This document shows, one piece after another, positions 59,732-64,000 of a DNA stretch of 64,000 bases (within the stretch, counting starts at the first letter, position 1; each line of letters begins with the position of its first letter). The notes below the pieces were generated by a model. The model saw only the letters and a program-made list of their open reading frames with translations. It searched no databases and was not told where the DNA came from. The position numbers were made by a program, and so were the translations under genes. The stretch is from Crenothrix sp043729335. Its GTDB lineage: Bacteria > Pseudomonadota > Gammaproteobacteria > Methylococcales > Methylomonadaceae. The stretch is taken from positions 55,825-119,824 of the forward strand of contig NZ_JAYTLQ010000001.1 in the NCBI RefSeq assembly GCF_043729335.1. Reading direction: 5' to 3'.

Positions 59732-61552
59732 TTAATCGACCGCAAACAAATTGGAAGCACCGGTTTCCGCCGATGAAGCACCCAGCCTAAAGCCGCCAAA
59801 CATTTCACGCCCCATACCGTAATGATGGTTCTTGGCAGATTTTGGCAAGGGCACCCGCGCATCAAATTCAGCCTGCTCCACTTTGACGTTAATATCGCCG
59901 GTCTGTAAATTTAAGGCGATAATATCACCAGCCAGCACCTTGGCCAAAGACCCGCCCATTTCACATTCAGGGCATAAATGGATAACGGAAGGCACTTTAC
60001 CCGATGCACCGGACATGCGGCCATCAGTAACCAAAGCCACTTTAAAACCCTTATCTTGCAAAACGCCCAGAGGCGGCGTCAACTTGTGTAACTCCGGCAT
60101 GCCATTGGCACGCGGCCCTTGAAAACGCAGCACGGCAACAAAATCTTTCTCTAATTCACCACGTTTAAAGGCGGCCAAAAAATCTTCCTGGTCATCAAAA
60201 ACAACCGCTGGCGCCTCAACAATCTGATGATCCTCTGAAACAGCGGATAATTTAGAAACACCGCGCCCCAAGTTGCCGCGCATAACATGCAAGCCGCCAC
60301 CTTTAGCAAACGGTTGTTCAACACTGCTCAACACAGCGCTATCCAATGATTTTTCAGGGCCTGCATGCCACGCCAATACATCATCTATTATTTTTGGTTC
60401 TTGGGTATAACTGTTCATCCCCCGCCCATCAGCAACGGTTAATATATCTTCATGCAGCAAACCGCTTCTTAACAACTCGGCAATCAATACCCCCATACCG
60501 CCAGCAGCGTGAAAATGATTTACGTCGGCCGGACCATTCGGGTAGATTTTGGCAATCAAGGGCACGGCGCGAGACAAATTATCGAAATCATCCCAGTTAA
60601 GGATAATGCCAGAAGCGCGCGCAATGGCAACCAAGTGCATGGTGTGGTTGGTAGAGCCACCGGTTGCCAATAAACCAATCACGGCATTAATAATGGCTTT
60701 TTCAGAAACCATGTGTGCGATAGGGCGGTAATCGTCACCCAACGCAGTAAACTTTAAAACCTGACGCGCGGCAGCTTTAGTTAATTCATCTCGCAACGGT
60801 GTGTAAGGATTGACAAAAGAACTGCCGGGCAAATGCAAGCCCATCATTTCCATCATCATCTGATTACTGTTCGCCGTACCGTAAAATGTGCAAGTACCTG
60901 GGCTGTGGTATGAGGCCGATTCCGCTTCCAGTAATTCTTTACGACCAATTTTTCCAACTGCATACGCCTGACGGGCACGGGCTTTTTCTTTGTTGGTCAA
61001 ACCGCTAGGCATAGGCCCTGCGGGTACAAATACTGCTGGTAAATGCCCGAAACTTAATGCACCAATTAGTAAGCCTGGCACAATTTTATCGCATACGCCC
61101 AAGTACAATGCGCCATCAAACATATTATGGCTCATGCCGATAGCGGTCGCCATGGCAATTAAATCACGGCTGAATAGCGACAATTCCATGCCCGGCTGGC
61201 CTTGGGTGATGCCATCACACATGGCGGGCACTCCGCCGGCAACCTGAGCAACGCCGCCTGCTTCTCTTATCGCAGCCTTGATGAGATCTGGTGCATCTTT
61301 GTAAGGCTGATGCGCGGACAGCATGTCGTTATACGAAGTAATAATGCCAATATTGGCTTTTTTATTACCCGTTAAATCGGCTTTTTCACCAGGACTACAC
61401 GCCGCAAAACCATGCGCCAAGTTGCCACAGCCCATACCGGAACGGATGGGATCTTTTTTGGCGATATCATCTATGTACTTAATATATGCCGAGCGCGTTG
61501 GATGGCTGCGCTCAATGACATCATTGGTTACTTTTTCAACTATGGGATGCAT
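59732..61552 (-). CDS. edd: 6-Phosphogluconate dehydratase
   Basis: Protein of 606 residues of the IlvD/Edd family. Iron-sulfur and substrate segments: GGVPAMCDGITQGQPGMELSLFSRD, PGTCTFYGTANSNQM, VTDGRMSGASGKVPSVIHLCPE. It converts 6-phosphogluconate to KDPG. The stretch between it and hicA contains a strong hairpin, so edd-eda-gltA probably have their own promoter just right of 61552. Confidence 0.97.
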   Translation of the reverse strand: MHPIVEKVTNDVIERSHPTRSAYIKYIDDIAKKDPIRSGMGCGNLAHGFAACSPGEKADLTGNKKANIGIITSYNDMLSAHQPYKDAPDLIKAAIREAGGVAQVAGGVPAMCDGITQGQPGMELSLFSRDLIAMATAIGMSHNMFDGALYLGVCDKIVPGLLIGALSFGHLPAVFVPAGPMPSGLTNKEKARARQAYAVGKIGRKELLEAESASYHSPGTCTFYGTANSNQMMMEMMGLHLPGSSFVNPYTPLRDELTKAAARQVLKFTALGDDYRPIAHMVSEKAIINAVIGLLATGGSTNHTMHLVAIARASGIILNWDDFDNLSRAVPLIAKIYPNGPADVNHFHAAGGMGVLIAELLRSGLLHEDILTVADGRGMNSYTQEPKIIDDVLAWHAGPEKSLDSAVLSSVEQPFAKGGGLHVMRGNLGRGVSKLSAVSEDHQIVEAPAVVFDDQEDFLAAFKRGELEKDFVAVLRFQGPRANGMPELHKLTPPLGVLQDKGFKVALVTDGRMSGASGKVPSVIHLCPECEMGGSLAKVLAGDIIALNLQTGDINVKVEQAEFDARVPLPKSAKNHHYGMGREMFGGFRLGASSAETGASNLFAVD

Positions 61553-61635
61553 GGGGTTTTCTCTATTCTATTAATCAACAAGTATTTCATTGGGTAGAGC
61601 TGTGGCGAAGTTTAACATTCAAAGCTTCAAGTTAG

Positions 61636-61664
61636 AGTTGGGCTTTATTTATTCAAGCCCAACT
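61636..61664. terminator. Hairpin between hicA and edd
   Basis: AGTTGGGCTT / AAGCCCAACT, perfect 10-bp stem with a 9-base loop, 10 bp past the hicA stop codon on the minus strand. It likely terminates the zwf-hicB-hicA transcript. The T-run is short. Confidence 0.7.
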
Positions 61665-61673
61665 TCTGCTTGT

Positions 61674-61913
61674 TTAAAACAGCTTATTGGTTAATTCTTC
61701 ACGGCTTATATCAAGATGTTTTGCAATATCGTTCATTATGCCTGAAAGAGTTCCAACTTTTAGAGGATCATGCCGTGGAATAGTAATATGATGTTCACCA
61801 TTTTGGGGTGTGGTTAAGCGAATATGGCTGCCATTTTGACGCGTGATCTCATAGCCAAACACAGTAAGCTTACTCGCCAATTCCTGGTCCGAAATATCTC
61901 GCGGTAGCTTCAT
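61674..61913 (-). CDS. hicA: HicA family mRNA-interferase toxin
   Basis: Protein of 79 residues, a little longer than typical HicA. It has the fold-defining pair LASKLTVFGYEITRQNGSHIRLTTPQ and HHITIPRHDPLKVGTLSGIMNDIAKHLDIS; His in GSHIRL is the expected catalytic residue. HicA cleaves mRNA independently of the ribosome. The start overlaps the upstream antitoxin stop (ATGA). This is the reverse of the classical hicA-hicB order but common in HicB-first loci. Confidence 0.9.
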   Translation of the reverse strand: MKLPRDISDQELASKLTVFGYEITRQNGSHIRLTTPQNGEHHITIPRHDPLKVGTLSGIMNDIAKHLDISREELTNKLF

Positions 61914-62116
61914 GCCGCGATGACTTCGTCCCGCACAAAATGTAGGCGTATCATGCGCGGCTTATCATCAGACTCAAAATGACAATCTACCGCCTCACGC
62001 ACTTTGCAGTGCAAATCATCTAAATTATCCGCGTCCGTGAAAATGGATACTTCTAAAGCTCTTGCCATAAAACCACCTTCCGGCGCATCTTCAACTAAAA
62101 AAATGATTTCGTTCAT
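61910..62116 (-). CDS. HicB-like antitoxin
   Basis: Protein of 68 residues from ATG 62116 (AAGG about 12 bases upstream); the longer frame runs into zwf coding. Sequence opens MNEIIFLVEDAPEGGFMARALEVSIFTDADNL, a degraded RNase-H-like HicB fold; members are often mislabelled as 2-oxoisovalerate dehydrogenase. There is no C-terminal DNA-binding domain, so autoregulation is not evident. It precedes and overlaps hicA by 4 bp. Confidence 0.85.
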   Translation of the reverse strand: MNEIIFLVEDAPEGGFMARALEVSIFTDADNLDDLHCKVREAVDCHFESDDKPRMIRLHFVRDEVIAA

Positions 62117-62156
62117 GATATTTGTTACCTTACACATAAGCTGTAGTTTCGGAGCC

Positions 62157-63626
62157 CTACTCTTCCCAAGCCCGACCATCTCTGGCCAGCAATGCAACTG
62201 AAGCCACAGGCCCCCAGCTACCTGCCTGATATTGTTTGGGCGTATCATTTACATGCTGCCACGCATCCTGAATAGAATCCACCCATATCCAGGCCTGTTC
62301 AATTTCTTCACGGCTTAAAAACAGCGCTGGATTACCGCGCATCGCTTCTAACACCAATTTTTCATAACCGCCAAAAATACTGCTTTTTTTAAAGGCTTCG
62401 GAGAAACTTAAATCCAGTTTGGTTTTTTGCAGCTTGATGTTTTCATCAATGCCGGGCACTTTGTTCAATATTTGCACATCCACGCCTTCGTTCGGCTGCA
62501 AATGAATAGTCAGCTTATTAGGCGGCAAATCTCGAAAACTATCACTAAAAATATTGTGCGGCAATTGCTTAAAATAAATGACAATTTCCGTGCGTTTATG
62601 GGTTAAGCGCTTGCCGGTACGTAAGTAAAATGGCACACCTGCCCACCGCCAATTATCAATATCTACCCGTAATGCAACAAAACTTTCAGTGGTGCTTTTA
62701 ACATTAGCACCCTCTTCTTCCAAATAGCCCGGTACTTCGCGTCCTTTAAGAAAACCTGCTGAATACTGCCCGCGCACGGTCTTTTCATTAACATTATTCA
62801 AGGTAATAGGGCGTAGCGCTTCCAACACTTTTATTTTTTCGTTACGTATGCTTTTGGCCTCTAAATTAACCGGAGGTTCCATCGCTATAAAAGTCAGAAT
62901 CTGCAATAAGTGATTTTGCAACATATCACGTAACTGGCCGGTTTTATCGAAATACTCGAAACGACCTTCAATGCCCACTTCTTCCGCTACAGTAATCTGG
63001 ATGTGATCAATAGTATTGTGATCCCAGTTAGTGGTAAAAATGGAATTGGCGAAACGCAGCGCCAGCAGGTTCAGTACGGTCTCTTTGCCAAGATAATGGT
63101 CTATGCGGAACACTTGCGCTTCGGAAAACACCTTGGCGACGGCATCGTTAATTTCTTTGCAGGATTGCAGGTCGTGGCCAATGGGCTTTTCCATCACCAT
63201 GCGCGACTCTGTCGTCAAAACACCGGAGTGGCTTAATCCCTTACAAATATCTTTGAACAAAACCGGCGATACCGCAAAGTAATTAACAGCGACTCGCGCT
63301 TTGGAATCCAACACTGCTTTTAACTGCTGATATTGATCCAGCTGGGTTAGATCAATTTTTAAATAAGCCAACCTCGCCGAAAAGCGTTGCCAGACAGCGT
63401 CCTCAATTTTGTCATTTAAAAATTCCTGCAAATTCTGTTGCACAATAGCAATAAATTCCGCCCTGTCCCCTGCATGCCGATCGACACCGACAATACGGGT
63501 ATCAGGCTCAAGCAAGTTGGCATTTTCAAGCCTGTACAACGAAACTAATAACTTACGGCGCGACAAATCACCCAATGCGCCATAAATAATCAAATCGCAT
63601 GGCTTAAATACTTTTTTCTCTTTCAT
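62157..63626 (-). CDS. zwf: Glucose-6-phosphate 1-dehydrogenase
   Basis: Protein of 489 residues. Coenzyme-binding YGALGDLSRRKLL, active site VFRIDHYLGKETVLNLLALRFANSIF, and C-terminal structural domain ending ASVALLARDGRAWEE. It oxidises glucose 6-phosphate with NAD(P)+. No pgl gene follows; HicBA occupies the space where pgl is often found. The promoter lies in 63627-64000. Confidence 0.97.
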   Translation of the reverse strand: MKEKKVFKPCDLIIYGALGDLSRRKLLVSLYRLENANLLEPDTRIVGVDRHAGDRAEFIAIVQQNLQEFLNDKIEDAVWQRFSARLAYLKIDLTQLDQYQQLKAVLDSKARVAVNYFAVSPVLFKDICKGLSHSGVLTTESRMVMEKPIGHDLQSCKEINDAVAKVFSEAQVFRIDHYLGKETVLNLLALRFANSIFTTNWDHNTIDHIQITVAEEVGIEGRFEYFDKTGQLRDMLQNHLLQILTFIAMEPPVNLEAKSIRNEKIKVLEALRPITLNNVNEKTVRGQYSAGFLKGREVPGYLEEEGANVKSTTESFVALRVDIDNWRWAGVPFYLRTGKRLTHKRTEIVIYFKQLPHNIFSDSFRDLPPNKLTIHLQPNEGVDVQILNKVPGIDENIKLQKTKLDLSFSEAFKKSSIFGGYEKLVLEAMRGNPALFLSREEIEQAWIWVDSIQDAWQHVNDTPKQYQAGSWGPVASVALLARDGRAWEE

Positions 63627-63925
63627 AGGCGTGTTAATACAGAAATGGGGACGTCATAAACGACGCAGTATCGTGGCAGGACGTATGTTTTATGGGTGTT
63701 ATTATCGCATAATTTCACCGCCGATGTTATAGCGCTAGGCGCTAAAACGTTTCCATGCCAAGCAGATCACCCAGGGTAAAATGGCGTAAGCTATTCGTCA
63801 CCACGCCAGTTTAAAATACTGTTTAACGCTTTAGCGTTATAAGGCAACTACAACAAATATCCCTGCTTAACCTCACTGTTCACTTAGCAAAACCGGCTAT
63901 CCACATAAGACGGGACACTCAATAA

Positions 63926-63970
63926 GGCACACCGTTCGGCCTGAGCTTGTCGAAGGGTGTACGGTGTGCC
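63926..63970. repeat. Long hairpin around a TTCGACAAGC-family repeat
   Basis: Perfect 10-bp arms GGCACACCGT / ACGGTGTGCC enclose 25 bases containing GAGCTTGTCGAAGGG, the core of the TTCGTGGTGAGCTTGTCGAA family. The adjacent 63978-64000 carries the complementary core GTTCGACAAGC, then TCACCACGAACG, running off the window. Confidence 0.85.
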
Positions 63971-63977
63971 GCTCATG

Positions 63978-64000
63978 GTTCGACAAGCTCACCACGAACG
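63978..64000. repeat. TTCGTGGTGAGCTTGTCGAA repeat at the window edge
   Basis: GTTCGACAAGCTCACCAC then GAACG is the reverse complement of the repeat at 7298-7334; the copy is probably truncated by the end of the window. Confidence 0.8.

Larger units (their letters stand above)
63627..64000. other. Repeat-rich gap upstream of zwf
   Basis: No gene is visible in the last 374 bp. It contains, left to right, TAGCGC-TAG-GCGCTA (63730-63744), TAACGC-TTTA-GCGTTA (63824-63839), a long hairpin at 63926-63970, and a TTCGACAAGC-type repeat at the edge. These short palindromes suggest a repetitive intergenic region; the zwf promoter must lie at its left end. Confidence 0.6.

Noticed and set aside
1..64000. 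tRNA, rRNA, CRISPR array, prophage or transposase genes
   Set aside because: No cloverleaf, repeat-spacer pattern or transposase reading frame was found in any gap or frame examined by eye.

Overview
The window looks like an ordinary chromosomal segment of a gammaproteobacterium of moderate, slightly AT-leaning base composition. Gene order points the same way: mrcA (PBP1A) is divergent from pilMNOPQ, with aroK-aroB and hemE behind it, and RpoH, MepA, NhaD, RlmKL and AmpG-like proteins are all of gammaproteobacterial type. The combination of an Entner-Doudoroff block (zwf, edd, eda, glk), a siroheme sulfite reductase with DUF934 and abundant interspersed palindromes would fit a Methylococcales-like methanotroph, but no methane-oxidation gene is present, so that placement is only an inference. 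No rRNA, tRNA, CRISPR array, transposase or prophage gene was seen.

Layout. 0-7.3 kb: envelope and secreted proteins (DUF805, CopC, an odd lipoprotein, MepA, a secreted M14 carboxypeptidase, and a LemA-TPM-TPM operon). 7.4-13.8 kb: a stress and sigma-factor block with ftsH, an unusual RpoD-like sigma factor, a lone OppC-type permease, and rpoH preceded by what looks like a CIRCE (HrcA) operator overlapping its promoter. 14-19.5 kb: TIGR02647, tandem PilZ, lytic transglycosylase-like lipoprotein, FKBP, rlmKL-acyP, VanZ-like. 19.5-22.9 kb: AlgE-like porin and TauE-type exporter divergent from cysB. 23-25.6 kb: an overlapping two-gene unit encoding a soluble SPFH/flotillin-like coiled-coil protein and a four-helix membrane protein; this is the best candidate for an undescribed system. 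26-30.2 kb: aroK-aroB-hemE-DUF411-glk operon. 30.2-38.1 kb: pilMNOPQ and mrcA. 38.5-44.7 kb: rpmE, xthA, ampG-like, nhaD, cysI-like/DUF934. 44.8-51 kb: BvgS-like hybrid kinase with an HD-GYP response regulator, apbE, ACP. 51.5-54.7 kb: RTX metalloprotease, DUF29 and a DUF6883/DUF4926 pair. 54.8-63.6 kb: nadE, a glycine-zipper lipoprotein, Uma2, and the central-carbon block gltA-eda-edd-(hicA-hicB)-zwf.

How the genes connect. Zwf, Edd and Eda, with Glk feeding glucose in, make an Entner-Doudoroff route whose pyruvate can enter the TCA cycle through the adjacent citrate synthase; no 6-phosphogluconolactonase gene is visible. FtsH is known in E. coli to degrade RpoH, and here the two genes lie within 4 kb. 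CysB, the TauE exporter and the sulfite reductase/DUF934 pair form a sulfur-assimilation theme split over two loci. PilMNOPQ is the type IV pilus alignment complex and secretin, and the PilZ and HD-GYP proteins add c-di-GMP signalling.

Two families of intergenic palindromes recur: a hairpin of GTAGAGACG type (three copies) and a TTCGTGGTGAGCTTGTCGAA element (three clear sites, the last at the window edge, plus one degenerate copy). Start codons were chosen by reading the upstream bases; several annotated starts are shorter than the longest open frame because the longer version begins with TTG or GTG and lacks a ribosome binding site.
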